From: Micromonospora inyonensis
GTDB taxonomy: Bacteria; Actinomycetota; Actinomycetes; Mycobacteriales; Micromonosporaceae
Assembly: GCF_900091415.1 (NCBI RefSeq)
Contig: NZ_FMHU01000002.1
Location: 1,736,001 to 1,800,000, forward strand
Length of the DNA: 64,000 bases
Direction of reading: 5' to 3'
A program made the translations under genes and the position numbers. Below the pieces are notes generated by a model, which worked only from the letters and a program-made list of their open reading frames with translations, was not told the origin of the DNA and did no database searches. Positions within the stretch are counted from its first letter, which is position 1. Each line of letters begins with the position of its first letter. This document shows positions 15,902-24,982 of this stretch, piece by piece.

Positions 15902-16714
15902 ATGACCGTTCAGGACACGACTCACCGCTTGCGCGTCGACGGCGTGAGCAAGTCGTACGGCGGCGGACCGGAACGCGTCAACGTGCTGGCGGACATTTCT
16001 GTCGACATCGTCGACGGAGAATTCGTTTGCATCGTGGGGCCGTCCGGTGCCGGGAAGACGACTCTCCTGAGATGTCTCACCGGGCTCATGCCTCCGACCG
16101 CAGGCTCCATCTCCCTCGACGGCGAACGGCTCCGCGGACCTGACGCGCGCATTTCGATCGTTTTTCAGGATTACACCCGGTCCTTGTTCCCATGGATGAC
16201 GGTCTCGCGAAACGTCGAGCTGCCTCTGCAGGCGAGAGGGGTGAAGCGTCACGTCAGACGGCAGCAGGTCACTCGCGTACTCAATGACGTCGGGCTCGCA
16301 GGGACCGAGACGAAGTACCCCTGGCAGCTTTCCGGCGGTATGCAGCAGCGGGTGGCGATCGCTCGAGCGCTCGTCACCGGTCCCGAAGTGCTCGTGATGG
16401 ACGAACCCTTCGCATCGGTCGATGCGCAGACGCGCCTAGAGCTGGAGGATCTCACGCTCGCGCTCAAGCGAGACCAGGGCGTCACGGTCGTGGTGGTGAC
16501 CCACGACATCGACGAGGCGGTCTACATGTCGGATCGGATCGTCGTCCTGTCAAAGAATCCAGCGACCGTCCAGGAGATCGTGTCGACCCACTTCGGTCCT
16601 GAGCGAGACCAGTTCAGCACGAGGGAGGATCCGAGGTTCGGCGAGCTCCGATCGCACGTTCTCGGCCTCATCAGAACTGCCCAGCTCGAAGCGCTCGAAA
16701 GGCTTTCTCAATGA
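15902..16714 (+). CDS. ABC transporter ATPase (nitrate/sulfonate/taurine type)
   Basis: A 270-aa ATPase with Walker A GPSGAGKTTL near residue 48, Q-loop IVFQDYTRSLFPW, signature LSGGMQQRVAIARAL, Walker B VLVMDEPFASVDA and H-loop VVVVTHDIDEAVYMSDRI. The Q-loop and D-loop sequences are of the TauB/SsuB/ThiZ class. The ATG at 15902 is chosen because GGAG lies 6 nt upstream; GTG at 15887 and ATG at 15896 are alternatives. Its stop overlaps the aldolase start (ATGA). It energises import by the two permeases just upstream. Confidence 0.93.
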   Translation: MTVQDTTHRLRVDGVSKSYGGGPERVNVLADISVDIVDGEFVCIVGPSGAGKTTLLRCLTGLMPPTAGSISLDGERLRGPDARISIVFQDYTRSLFPWMTVSRNVELPLQARGVKRHVRRQQVTRVLNDVGLAGTETKYPWQLSGGMQQRVAIARALVTGPEVLVMDEPFASVDAQTRLELEDLTLALKRDQGVTVVVVTHDIDEAVYMSDRIVVLSKNPATVQEIVSTHFGPERDQFSTREDPRFGELRSHVLGLIRTAQLEALERLSQ

Positions 16715-17475
16715 TCAGCAGAAGCAACTCGGTAGACAGGCTCCTCGCGGGCGAAATCACGATGGGTACCTTCGTCGGCATCAGCAGCCCGGCGACGGTC
16801 GAGATCCTCGCGCGTCGTGGGTTCGATCCGGTGTGTATCGACTCGGAGCACACCGCGCTCGGCCCTGAGCTCATCGAGAACATGATCAGGGCCGCCGACT
16901 CGTTCGGTGTGGCTGCACTCGTGCGGGTGCCGGGCGTCGGGCCGGAGATCGGGCGCGCATTGGATTCGGGGGCTCTCGGCGTGGTCGTTCCCCGTGTCGA
17001 GACACCTGAGCAGGCCCAAGCCTGTGTGGACATGGTGCGGTATCCGCCCCAGGGCCAGCGCGGGGCAGGTCCTGGTCGGAGCACTGCTTTCGGCAAGGAT
17101 CTCGTTGCCTCGGTCAGAGAGTCGAACTCGTCCGTCGCGTTGATCCTCCAGGTGGAAACGGAGCTCGGCCTGCAGAACGCCTACGAGATCGCGGCTGTCG
17201 ACGGTGTCGACATGATCTTCGTCGGGCCCGGCGACCTCGCGGTCTCCATGGGTGTCGGCATGGGATCGGAGAAGCACACGGCGGCGGTGGCCGGGATTCT
17301 TGCCGAGGTCAAGCGCGCAGGGAAGCTGAGCGGGATCTTCTCCCTGACCGGAGGTGACCTGCCGCACTGGCGGGAGCTCGGGGCGACGTTCTTCCTGCTG
17401 AGCGGCGACGTCTCCTTCCTGGGGGAGCAAGCAGAGGCAGAACGAACGCGCGTCCTCGAGCTTCTCGGCGAATGA
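16711..17475 (+). CDS. HpcH/HpaI-family aldolase (class II, metal-dependent)
   Basis: A 254-aa TIM-barrel aldolase. Landmarks are GTFVGISSPATVEILARRGF, CIDSEHTAL (acid and His positions of the family), GALGVVVPRVET, ILQVETELG (metal-ligand Glu) and DMIFVGPGDLAVSMG (metal-ligand Asp). Family members cleave or form 4-hydroxy-2-oxo acids to pyruvate plus an aldehyde, as in homoprotocatechuate degradation. It is translationally coupled to the ABC ATPase (4-nt overlap) and the amidase follows directly, suggesting that an imported amide is hydrolysed and its acid is later cleaved. The exact substrate cannot be read. Confidence 0.92.
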   Translation: MISRSNSVDRLLAGEITMGTFVGISSPATVEILARRGFDPVCIDSEHTALGPELIENMIRAADSFGVAALVRVPGVGPEIGRALDSGALGVVVPRVETPEQAQACVDMVRYPPQGQRGAGPGRSTAFGKDLVASVRESNSSVALILQVETELGLQNAYEIAAVDGVDMIFVGPGDLAVSMGVGMGSEKHTAAVAGILAEVKRAGKLSGIFSLTGGDLPHWRELGATFFLLSGDVSFLGEQAEAERTRVLELLGE

Positions 17476-17537
17476 CTGTCCCTGGAGCCTCACAAACAAC
17501 TCTGCTCCCGGTATCCGACAACGAAGGTGAGAACGCG

Positions 17538-18989
17538 ATGACGAAGATCATCGACCAGGAAGACGGCGTGGGAATTGCCAGGGCGATCGCCGCCGGTGAG
17601 GTATCGGCGTCTGAGGTGCTGGAAGAGGCAATCGAGCGCATCGAGGAGCTGAACCCGCACTTCAACGCCCTGGTGTACAAGGCGTACGACGACGCCCGGA
17701 AGCTCGCGCGCGAGGTCACTCCAGAAAGTAGCGCCCTCGCGGGGGTGCCGTTCGTGGCGAAGGATCTCGCTCTTGACTGGGCGGGGATGCCGACAACCAA
17801 CTCCTGCGCGTTCTTCGCCGGCCACGTCGCGTCGTCGGATTCTGAGATCGCGCGGCGTGTCAAGGCTGCCGGCATCATTCCGGTCGGAAAGTCGAACGTC
17901 CCGGAGAACGGCTGGTGCTACTCGGTCGAGTCCCGTTTCCACGGTCGGACGCTGAACCCCTGGGACGAGTCTCTCGTGCCCGGCGGTTCGAGCGGCGGTT
18001 CGGCAGTTGCTGTCGCTACGCACATGGTCCCGATCGGCGACGCGAGCGACCTCGGCGGTTCGATCCGCGTTCCCGCCGCGATCAACGGCCTCGTCGGCCT
18101 CAAGATCTCCCGTGGACGCACGACGATGGGTCCAGGCGTCGTCGACCTGTGGTCTGGATCCGCAGTGTTCAACTGCGTAACCCGGACCGTGCGTGACACG
18201 GCCGCCTACCTCGACGTCATCGGTGGCGCACTTCCCGGGGAGCCGTATGCCCTGGCCATGCCGGATGTGTCGTTCCTCGAGAGCTCGGCGGTCCCCCGCG
18301 ACCGCTTACGCATCGGCGTCATGTCCACGCGTCCGGATGGGAACGCGGTGGACCCGGAGGTTCGGGCCGCCGTCGAGGCCGCGGCCAAGCTCTGCGAGAC
18401 CCTCGGCCACGAGGTCGCGGACTTCGACCTGCGCTACGACTGGGGCAACATCCGGGAGTTCTTCGTTCGCATCACGGCTACGACGGCAACGATGATGTTC
18501 GAGGCCGCGGGCCATGCGATGGGGCGGCAGGTGACGTCTGCGGACGTCGAGCCCGTCACGTGGGAAATGATCGAGCTCGGTCGTCAGTTCAGCGCGGTCA
18601 GCCACGCCGTCGACACTGAGCGGCTGCGGCAGGTGGGTCGGCAGCTCACCGTGGATCAGCTGCCCTTCGACGTGGTGATCACACCGGTCATGCCCGTGAC
18701 CAGCCGGCCCCTCGGGTGGTACGACATGTCGTCCAGTATCGACAGCTACCACGACCGACTGCTGGAGGACATGCAGTTCATGGTCCCGTTCAACATGGCC
18801 GGGCAGCCCGCCCTCAGTCTGCCGCTCGGGTCGACTTCGTCGGGCTTGCCGCTTGGCGTGCAGTTCGTCGGTGGTATCGGCGACGAAGCTGTACTCCTGT
18901 CGCTCGCAACGCAGCTCGAGGAGGCTGCACCGTGGAAGGATCGGATGGTGCCTCCGGCGGTGCGAGGAGCAGGCACGAACGCCCGGTAG
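17538..18989 (+). CDS. Amidase (amidase signature family)
   Basis: A 483-aa amidase-signature hydrolase. The catalytic Lys is in GVPFVAKDLALDW, the cis-Ser in the Gly/Ser-rich PGGSSGGSAVAVA, and the nucleophile Ser in DLGGSIRVPAA, completing the Ser-cisSer-Lys triad. The MPTTNSCAFFAGH and GQPALSLPLG segments are typical of AS amidases including cyclic-dimer hydrolases. The start at 17538 matches the family N-terminus and has GAAGGTGAG upstream; an ATG at 17472 overlapping the aldolase stop would add 22 unmatched residues. It ends the transferred operon, 27 nt before the convergent helicase gene. It probably deamidates or opens the imported compound. Confidence 0.93.
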   Translation: MTKIIDQEDGVGIARAIAAGEVSASEVLEEAIERIEELNPHFNALVYKAYDDARKLAREVTPESSALAGVPFVAKDLALDWAGMPTTNSCAFFAGHVASSDSEIARRVKAAGIIPVGKSNVPENGWCYSVESRFHGRTLNPWDESLVPGGSSGGSAVAVATHMVPIGDASDLGGSIRVPAAINGLVGLKISRGRTTMGPGVVDLWSGSAVFNCVTRTVRDTAAYLDVIGGALPGEPYALAMPDVSFLESSAVPRDRLRIGVMSTRPDGNAVDPEVRAAVEAAAKLCETLGHEVADFDLRYDWGNIREFFVRITATTATMMFEAAGHAMGRQVTSADVEPVTWEMIELGRQFSAVSHAVDTERLRQVGRQLTVDQLPFDVVITPVMPVTSRPLGWYDMSSSIDSYHDRLLEDMQFMVPFNMAGQPALSLPLGSTSSGLPLGVQFVGGIGDEAVLLSLATQLEEAAPWKDRMVPPAVRGAGTNAR

Positions 18990-19016
18990 AGCCTGGACCC
19001 GCAGGTGCTACGCCAG

Positions 19017-21284
19017 CTAGGAACGCGGCCACGGCAGCTGGCCGGTGATCCGGTGGGTGAGCGCGGTGTGTCGACGGCCGGTGCCCGCCGTCCGCACGGC
19101 GATCGCCAGCGCCCGGCGGGAGCCGGCCAGCACGACCAGCTTCCGGGCCCGGGTGACGGCCGTGTAGAGCAGGTTGCGCTGCAACATCATGTACGACCCC
19201 ATGGTCACCGGTACCACCACCGCCGGGTACTCGCTGCCCTGTGAACGGTGCACCGTGATCGCGTACGCGTGCTGCAACTCGTCCAGCTCGTGGAAGTCGT
19301 ACCCGACGTCCTCGTCCTCGTCGGTGCGGACGGTCAGCGTCTGCTCGTCGGGGTCGATCGCGGTGACCATGCCGACCGTGCCGTTGAAGACGCCTGCGGC
19401 GCCTTTCTCGTAGTTGTTCCGGATCTGGATGACCTTGTCGCCGACCCGGAACACCCGTGACCCGTGCCGCCGCTCCGGCGCGCCGTCCCGGTGCGGCGCG
19501 AGCGCCTGTTGCAGCAACGCGTTGAGGTTGCCCGCGCCGGCCGGTCCCCGGTGCATCGGGGTGAGCACCTGGATGTCGCGGGGATGCAGACCGAAGCGGC
19601 GGGGAATCCGCCGGGCGACGATCTCCACCACCTGCTCGGCGGTCGCCTCCGGCTCGTCGCTGGGGAAGAGGAAGAAGTCCGGGTACCCCTCGAACGCCGG
19701 GGGCTGGCCCGCGTTGATCCGGTGCGCGTTGACCACCACGCCGGACTCCTGCGCCTGCCGGAAGATCCGGGTCAGCCGGACCCGGGGGACGGTCGCGGCG
19801 GCCAGGACGTCGCGCAGCACCTCGCCCGCGCCCACCGAGGGCAACTGGTCGACGTCGCCGACCAGTAGCAGGTGCGCCCCCGGCGGTACCGCCTTGACCA
19901 GCTTGTTGGCCAGGATCAGGTCGAGCATCGACGCCTCGTCCACCACCACCAGGTCGGCGTCGAGCGGGTTGTCCCGGTCGTGGGCGGCGTCCCCGCCCGG
20001 CCGCAGTTGGAGCAGCCGGTGCACGGTGGTCGCCGGCTGCCCGGTCAGCTCGGTCAGCCGCTTCGCGGCGCGCCCGGTCGGCGCGGCCAACACGATCTTC
20101 GCCTGCTTCGCGGTGGCCAGCTCGATCACCGACCGGACGGTGAACGACTTGCCGCACCCCGGGCCGCCGGTGAGCACGGCGACCTTCGAGGTGAGCGCGA
20201 GTCGTACCGCCTGCTCCTGCTCGGGAGCCAGCTCCGCCCCGGTCCGGGCCCGCAGCCAGGCCAGCGCGCGGCCCCAGTCCACGCCCGCGAAGACCGGCAT
20301 CCGGTCGGCCGGCTCGCGCAGCAGCCGGACCAGGCTCGCCGCGAGCGCCGACTCGGCCCGGTGGAACGGCACCAGGTACACCGCCGGGATGGTGCCGCCG
20401 TCGCCGCTCGGGTTCGGCACCGGCTCCCGCACCACCCCCTCGTCCGAGGCCAGCGTGGTCAGGCACTCGGCGACCAGCGGCGCCGGCACCCCCAGGATCG
20501 CGGCGGCGTCGGCGAGCAGGTTCGGTTCCGGCAGGTAGCAGTGCCCGTTGTCGGCGGCCTCGGAGAGGGTGTACCGGATGCCCGCCTGCACCCGCTGCGG
20601 ACTGTCGTGCGGGATGCCCACCGCCTGGGCGATGCTGTCGGCCGTCCGGAAGCCGATGCCCCACACGTCGGCGGCCAGCCGGTACGGCTCGTTGCGCACC
20701 ACCGAGATCGCGTTGTCGCCGTACTCCTTGTAGATGCGCACGGCGTGCGAGGTGGTGACGCCGACGCCCTGGAGGAAGACCATCACCTCCTTGATGGCCT
20801 TCTGCTCCTGCCAGGCCGTGCCGATCGCCGCGGTGCGCTTGCGGCCGAGGCCGTGGACCTCGATCAGCCGGCCCGGCTCGTTCTCGATGACGTCCAGGGT
20901 CTGGGCACCGAACGCCGCGACGATCCGGGCGGCCATCTTCGGCCCGATCCCCTTGATCAGCCCCGAGCCGAGGTAGCGCTCGATGCCCTGCACCGTGGCG
21001 GGCAGCACGCTGGTGCAGCTGTGCACCTCGAACTGGCGGCCGTACTTCGGGTGCGATCCCCAGCGGCCGACCATCCGCAGCCGCTCCCCGGGCTGCACGC
21101 CGGGCAGGGCTCCGACCACGGTGAGCAGGTCGGTGCCGGAACGGTCGGTGGCGACCCGGGCGATCGTGTACCCGGTCTCCTCGTTGACGTACGTGATCCG
21201 CTCCAGCACCGCCTCCAGCGTCGCGCCCCGGGCGGGGGCGGCGGGGGCGGCCGGGGCGGCCGGGGTGGGCGGTACGGCGGTCAT
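19017..21284 (-). CDS. recD2: ATP-dependent RecD2-like DNA helicase
   Basis: A 755-aa SF1B helicase. The N-terminal region has the RecD2 OB and helix-hairpin-helix parts (ERITYVNEETGYTIARV near residue 29, GIGPKMAARIVAAFG, VHGLGRKRTAAI). The motor has Walker A TGGPGCGKSFT, Walker B VVVDEASMLD, GDVDQLPSVGAGEVL, LTRIFRQ and the final HRSQGSEYPAVVVP and YTAVTRARK motifs. RecD2 proteins are 5'-3' helicases acting in DNA repair outside RecBCD. The ATG at 21284 begins an Ala/Pro-rich leader; an upstream in-frame start would add 11 residues. It is isolated between the transferred operon and the ribose operon. Confidence 0.92.
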   Translation of the reverse strand: MTAVPPTPAAPAAPAAPARGATLEAVLERITYVNEETGYTIARVATDRSGTDLLTVVGALPGVQPGERLRMVGRWGSHPKYGRQFEVHSCTSVLPATVQGIERYLGSGLIKGIGPKMAARIVAAFGAQTLDVIENEPGRLIEVHGLGRKRTAAIGTAWQEQKAIKEVMVFLQGVGVTTSHAVRIYKEYGDNAISVVRNEPYRLAADVWGIGFRTADSIAQAVGIPHDSPQRVQAGIRYTLSEAADNGHCYLPEPNLLADAAAILGVPAPLVAECLTTLASDEGVVREPVPNPSGDGGTIPAVYLVPFHRAESALAASLVRLLREPADRMPVFAGVDWGRALAWLRARTGAELAPEQEQAVRLALTSKVAVLTGGPGCGKSFTVRSVIELATAKQAKIVLAAPTGRAAKRLTELTGQPATTVHRLLQLRPGGDAAHDRDNPLDADLVVVDEASMLDLILANKLVKAVPPGAHLLLVGDVDQLPSVGAGEVLRDVLAAATVPRVRLTRIFRQAQESGVVVNAHRINAGQPPAFEGYPDFFLFPSDEPEATAEQVVEIVARRIPRRFGLHPRDIQVLTPMHRGPAGAGNLNALLQQALAPHRDGAPERRHGSRVFRVGDKVIQIRNNYEKGAAGVFNGTVGMVTAIDPDEQTLTVRTDEDEDVGYDFHELDELQHAYAITVHRSQGSEYPAVVVPVTMGSYMMLQRNLLYTAVTRARKLVVLAGSRRALAIAVRTAGTGRRHTALTHRITGQLPWPRS

Positions 21285-21389
21285 CGCAGACGATGATGGC
21301 AGACCCGTCCGACACACCGGTGGGCACGGCGCGCCGTCCGCGTCCGCCGTCGCGGAGCCGACCCCGGCAGGTGTGTCCGCCGCCGGGGC

Positions 21390-22157
21390 TCAGCGACGGC
21401 TGAGCAGGGAGGTGACCCGCATCCGCTCGCTGTGGATCCACACGTCGGAGTACTCGATCGCACGGCCGTCGTGGAGGTAGGTGATCTGCTCCAGGTACAG
21501 CAGCGGGAAACCCTCGGCCACGCCGAGCGCGGTGGCGATCCGGTCGGTGGCGGCGGTCGCGGTGAACGTCCGCCGACCGGTGGTGATCTTCAACCCGTAC
21601 TCGTTCTCGAGCAGGCCGAACAGGGAGCGGTCGGCCAGGTCCGCCTGCTCCAGTCCGGGCGTCAGGTCGGTACGGACGTAGTTGACCAGCCAGGCCACCG
21701 GCCCGGTGGAGGCGGAACGGAGCCGTTCCAGGCGCAGCACCGACTGGCCGGGACTCAGGTCGAGCAGGGTGGCCAGCGGTGGCGGGGCGGCCATCACCCG
21801 CTGGGAGACCACCTCGGTGGTGTACGGGACACCCTGCCGGGCGAAGTCCTCGGAGAGGGTGGTCAGCTTCTGCGCGATGGACGGCTCGATCGTGGTGGAC
21901 GTGACGAACGTGCCCCGCCCGCGTACCTGCACCAGCAGGCCGTCGCGGATCAGGGTCGCCAGCGCCCGGCGTAGCGTGCCACGCGAGATGCCCAGGTCGG
22001 CGGCGAGTTCCGGCTCGCTGCGCAGCCGGTAGTGCGGTGGCCACTCGGCCGACAGGATCTTCGCCCGGATCTGCTCGGACACCTGCGCGTGCAGCGGGGC
22101 CGGCGCGTCCCGGTCGAGTTGCTCGGTCACCCCGTCGGGGTGTGGTCGGTCGGACAT
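21390..22157 (-). CDS. GntR-family regulator with UTRA ligand-binding domain
   Basis: A 255-aa HutC/GntR-subfamily regulator. The winged helix has PLHAQVSEQIRAKILSAEW, RLRSEPELAADLGISRGTLRRAL and the wing VRGRGTFVTS within the first 85 residues; the UTRA domain follows with LRLERLRSASTGPVAW, RRTFTATAATDRIATALGV and the C-terminal YSDVWIHSERMRV. UTRA domains bind sugars or sugar phosphates. The ATG at 22157 has GAAGG 5 nt upstream. It is the last gene of the ribose/deoxyribose operon, and the repeat downstream of the operon promoter at 28021-28040 is its most likely operator, giving autoregulation. Confidence 0.93.
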   Translation of the reverse strand: MSDRPHPDGVTEQLDRDAPAPLHAQVSEQIRAKILSAEWPPHYRLRSEPELAADLGISRGTLRRALATLIRDGLLVQVRGRGTFVTSTTIEPSIAQKLTTLSEDFARQGVPYTTEVVSQRVMAAPPPLATLLDLSPGQSVLRLERLRSASTGPVAWLVNYVRTDLTPGLEQADLADRSLFGLLENEYGLKITTGRRTFTATAATDRIATALGVAEGFPLLYLEQITYLHDGRAIEYSDVWIHSERMRVTSLLSRR

Positions 22158-22236
22158 GGCACCTTCCGTGGGGGCCGTCGCCCCCCGACCGGCGCCGGCC
22201 ACCGGCCGGGCACGCGTGTCGAGGGGCGACAGACGG

Positions 22237-22944
22237 TCAGTAGCTCGTCGTGTGTTCGGTGACGTTGTCAGTGACGATAGCCACCCCGGCGCTGGTGCCG
22301 AGCAGCACCGCCCCCGCGCGCAGCAGGGACAGCGCCTGCGCGAAGGACTTGATGCTGCCCGACGCCTTGACCTGTACGCCTTCCGGGGCGCGGGCCACCA
22401 GGTAGGCGATGCTGTCCGGGTTGGCGACCTCGACCTGGCCGCTGCTGGCGTTCTTCAGGAACGCCGCACCGGCCTCGATGGACAGTGCCACGGCGGCCTC
22501 CCGCTCGTCGGGGGTGAGCAGCGGCAGTTCGAGCATCACCTTGACCGGTACGCCGGACGCCTTCACCACACCGGCGATGTCGTCGCGGAAGGCGTCGTAC
22601 CGGCCGCTCTTGAGCCAGCCGATCTGCACGCCGATGTCGATCTGGGTGGCGCCGGCCCGGACCAGGCTCTCCGCCTCGGCGGCCTTGCCGGCGCTGGTGG
22701 TCACCCCCACGGTCGGGAAGTCCAGGGCCGAGGCGACCTCGACGCCCGTGCCGCGCAGCACCTCGGCCACCTCGGCGACCCAGGAGCCGGGCACCATCGC
22801 GGCGTTGAAGCCGTACCGGGCGGTCTCCTCGGCGTGGGCGACGATCCGGTCGTGGGTGACACCGACGTCGATCAGCGTGTGCTGGATGTGGGGAGCCAAC
22901 GTCGCGGGGGTCAGGTCGACGTCGGTCAGGAAGGCAGTGCTCAC
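22237..22944 (-). CDS. deoC: Deoxyribose-phosphate aldolase family protein
   Basis: A 235-aa DeoC-type class I aldolase. The Schiff-base Lys is in AAFLKNASSGQVEV, a second active-site Lys in VQVKASGSIKS, and the Asp in ATQIDIGVQIGWLKSG. Classical DeoC has KTSTGF around the catalytic Lys; here it reads KNASSG, so the active site is divergent and the substrate may not be 2-deoxyribose 5-phosphate itself. The GTG at 22944 has GGAGAG upstream. It lies between the ribose pyranase and the GntR gene and probably cleaves the phosphorylated sugar made by the operon's kinase. Confidence 0.85.
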   Translation of the reverse strand: MSTAFLTDVDLTPATLAPHIQHTLIDVGVTHDRIVAHAEETARYGFNAAMVPGSWVAEVAEVLRGTGVEVASALDFPTVGVTTSAGKAAEAESLVRAGATQIDIGVQIGWLKSGRYDAFRDDIAGVVKASGVPVKVMLELPLLTPDEREAAVALSIEAGAAFLKNASSGQVEVANPDSIAYLVARAPEGVQVKASGSIKSFAQALSLLRAGAVLLGTSAGVAIVTDNVTEHTTSY

Positions 22945-22981
22945 GGTTCTCTCCAAATCGGGTTACGTCGCGGCGGTGCCG

Positions 22982-23437
22982 CTACATCCGGTCCCGGTAG
23001 TAGTCGGGGACGATCACGCCGGGCTCGTCGAACCAGCGCGGCACGTCCACGCCGCAGACCAGACCGACGTTGCCCCACGGGTTGAACGCGCCGGTCCGGA
23101 CGATCGCCTTGGCCTGGTGGGCCAGTTCGCCGAGCATCTCGGCGTGCGGGCGGGTGGTCAGCGGTACGCCCGGGAAGCGCTGCCCCAGCCACTGCGCCAG
23201 CGGCGTGTTGTGCGTGGTGACGTCCTCGGCGACCACCACGCCCTCGACGATGATCTCGTCGGCGACGAGCGCCAGCACGGTGGTCAGGTCGGGCAGGTCC
23301 TCCGCGACGGCCAGGTCGACGCGGTGGGCCGTACGCGGGATGGGGAACCCGGCGTCGACGACGAGCAGCAGGTCGGTGTGGCCGAGCGTGGCGAGCACCC
23401 CGGACAGCTCCGCGTGGAGCAGACCTCGGCGTTTCAT
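22982..23437 (-). CDS. rbsD: RbsD/FucU-family sugar mutarotase (D-ribose pyranase)
   Basis: A 151-aa protein of the RbsD/FucU family: MKRRGLLHAELSGVLATLGHTD (His20 region), VVDAGFPIP (the conserved Asp-Ala-Gly-hydrophobic-Pro) and the C-terminal RTGAFNPWGNVGLVCGV. These proteins interconvert pyranose and furanose forms so the kinase gets its substrate. The start overlaps the end of the ATPase gene by 4 nt, which ties it to the import operon. The C-terminus has more residues than E. coli RbsD (139 aa). Confidence 0.92.
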   Translation of the reverse strand: MKRRGLLHAELSGVLATLGHTDLLLVVDAGFPIPRTAHRVDLAVAEDLPDLTTVLALVADEIIVEGVVVAEDVTTHNTPLAQWLGQRFPGVPLTTRPHAEMLGELAHQAKAIVRTGAFNPWGNVGLVCGVDVPRWFDEPGVIVPDYYRDRM

Positions 23438-24978
23438 GTGTTCTCCTTCAAGGTGTGGGCGCCGGTGGCCAGGGCCATCACCGACTCCTCGGTGGCGTCG
23501 GCCGCGTCGAGCACACCGACCAGGCGGCCGGCGGCCATGACGGCGATCCGGTCGCTGACGGTGAGCAGTTCGGGCAGGTCCGACGAGGAGACGACGATGG
23601 ACACACCGGCGCCGGTGAGGCTGCGGAACAGCCGGTAGATCTCCGCCTTCGCGCCGACGTCGACGCCACGGGTGGGTTCGTCGAGCAGCATCAGCCGGGG
23701 CTCGATCGACAGCCAGCGGGCCAGCAGGGCCTTCTGCTGGTTGCCGCCGGAGAGCTGGGTGATGCCCTGGGCGGTGGTGGCGGTCTTCACCGTCAGCTCG
23801 CGGGCGCGGTCCTCGGCGTCGCGCCGCAGGGCCCGCCGCCGCAGCACCCCGAACCGTTGCCGCCGGCCCAGGGTCAGCACGGTGACGTTGTCGGCGACGC
23901 TCATCGTCGGCAGGATGCCCTGCTGCCGGCGTTCCCCGGGCAGGTAGGCGATCCGGGCGCGGATGGCGTCGCGCGGCGACCGGGCGGTGAACCGTTCCCC
24001 GTCGAGGGCCAGTTCGCCGCCGCGCACCGGGTCGGCGCCGAAGACACCGCGCAGCAGCTCGATCCGGCCGCTGTCGGGCAGGCCGGCCACGCCGACCACC
24101 TCACCCGGGGCGACGTCGAGGTCGACGTCGGTGAAGCCGGTGCCGGAGACGCCGCGCAGGCACAGCCGGGGTGTGGCCGTGGCCGCCGGTGGGGGAGTGT
24201 CGTGCCGGGCGAACTCGGCGGCGAGTTCCCGTCCGACCATCGCCGCGACCACCTGGTCCGGGGTGACCTGTGCGGTGGGCCAGTGCCCGACGTGTCGACC
24301 GTCACGCAGCACGTGGATGTGCTGGGACAGGGCGAAGACCTCGGGCATCCGGTGCGAGACGTAGAGCAGCGTGACGCCGTCGGCCTGCAACGAGCGGATC
24401 ACCCCGAAGAGTCGATCGGACTCCGCCGGGGACAGGATCGAGGTCGGCTCGTCGAGGATGACCACCCGGGCCCGGCGGGCCAGCGAGCGGGCGATGACGA
24501 CCAGCTGCTGGGACGCCGCGTCGAGGTGTCGTACGGCGCGACGCGGGTCGACCCGCAGGCCGAGCCGGTCCAGCAGGTGTGCGGCCTGCTCCTCCATCCG
24601 GCGGCGGTGCGGGAAGGGCCGGGAGCCGGGTTCGGCACCGAGCAGGATGTTCTCCGCGACGGTGCGGTCCTGGGCGAGGGAGAGTTCCTGCGGCACCAGC
24701 GCGACCTGGTGCCGGCTGAGCAGGGTGGCCGGGTGGAAGCGCCGGACCTCCTCGCCGGCTACCCGTACGGTGCCGGTGGTGGGCGTGTCCAGCCCGGCCA
24801 GGATCTTCATCAGCGTCGACTTGCCGGCGCCGTTCTCCCCCATGACGGCGGTGAGACTGCCGGCGGGGACGCTCAGGCTGACGTCCTGCAACGCGCGGAC
24901 GGCGCCGAAGTGCTTCGACAGGCCGGACACCTCGACGGCGGCCGTGGCGGGGGCGAGGATCGTGGCCGGGCTGGTCAT
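23434..24978 (-). CDS. rbsA: Ribose-type ABC transporter ATPase (two ATPase domains)
   Basis: A 514-aa tandem ATPase of the RbsA/AraG/XylG class. Domain 1 has Walker A MGENGAGKSTLMK near residue 48, HQVALVPQELSLAQD, signature region LDAASQQLVVIARSL and Walker B VVILDEPTS. Domain 2 has the degenerate nucleotide loop GLPDSGRIELLRG and the full signature LSGGNQQKALLARWL with Walker B LMLLDEPTRGVD. A single two-domain protein replaces the usual ATPase dimer in carbohydrate importers of this class. It lies 4 nt after the binding-protein gene stop and overlaps rbsD. Confidence 0.95.
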   Translation of the reverse strand: MTSPATILAPATAAVEVSGLSKHFGAVRALQDVSLSVPAGSLTAVMGENGAGKSTLMKILAGLDTPTTGTVRVAGEEVRRFHPATLLSRHQVALVPQELSLAQDRTVAENILLGAEPGSRPFPHRRRMEEQAAHLLDRLGLRVDPRRAVRHLDAASQQLVVIARSLARRARVVILDEPTSILSPAESDRLFGVIRSLQADGVTLLYVSHRMPEVFALSQHIHVLRDGRHVGHWPTAQVTPDQVVAAMVGRELAAEFARHDTPPPAATATPRLCLRGVSGTGFTDVDLDVAPGEVVGVAGLPDSGRIELLRGVFGADPVRGGELALDGERFTARSPRDAIRARIAYLPGERRQQGILPTMSVADNVTVLTLGRRQRFGVLRRRALRRDAEDRARELTVKTATTAQGITQLSGGNQQKALLARWLSIEPRLMLLDEPTRGVDVGAKAEIYRLFRSLTGAGVSIVVSSSDLPELLTVSDRIAVMAAGRLVGVLDAADATEESVMALATGAHTLKENT

Positions 24979-24982
24979 CGGC

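Noticed and set aside
18990..22044. Very long minus-strand open frame of about 1000 codons across the helicase and GntR genes
   Set aside because: It is a different frame from the real helicase and GntR genes, is Arg/Gly/Pro rich and has no recognisable domain.
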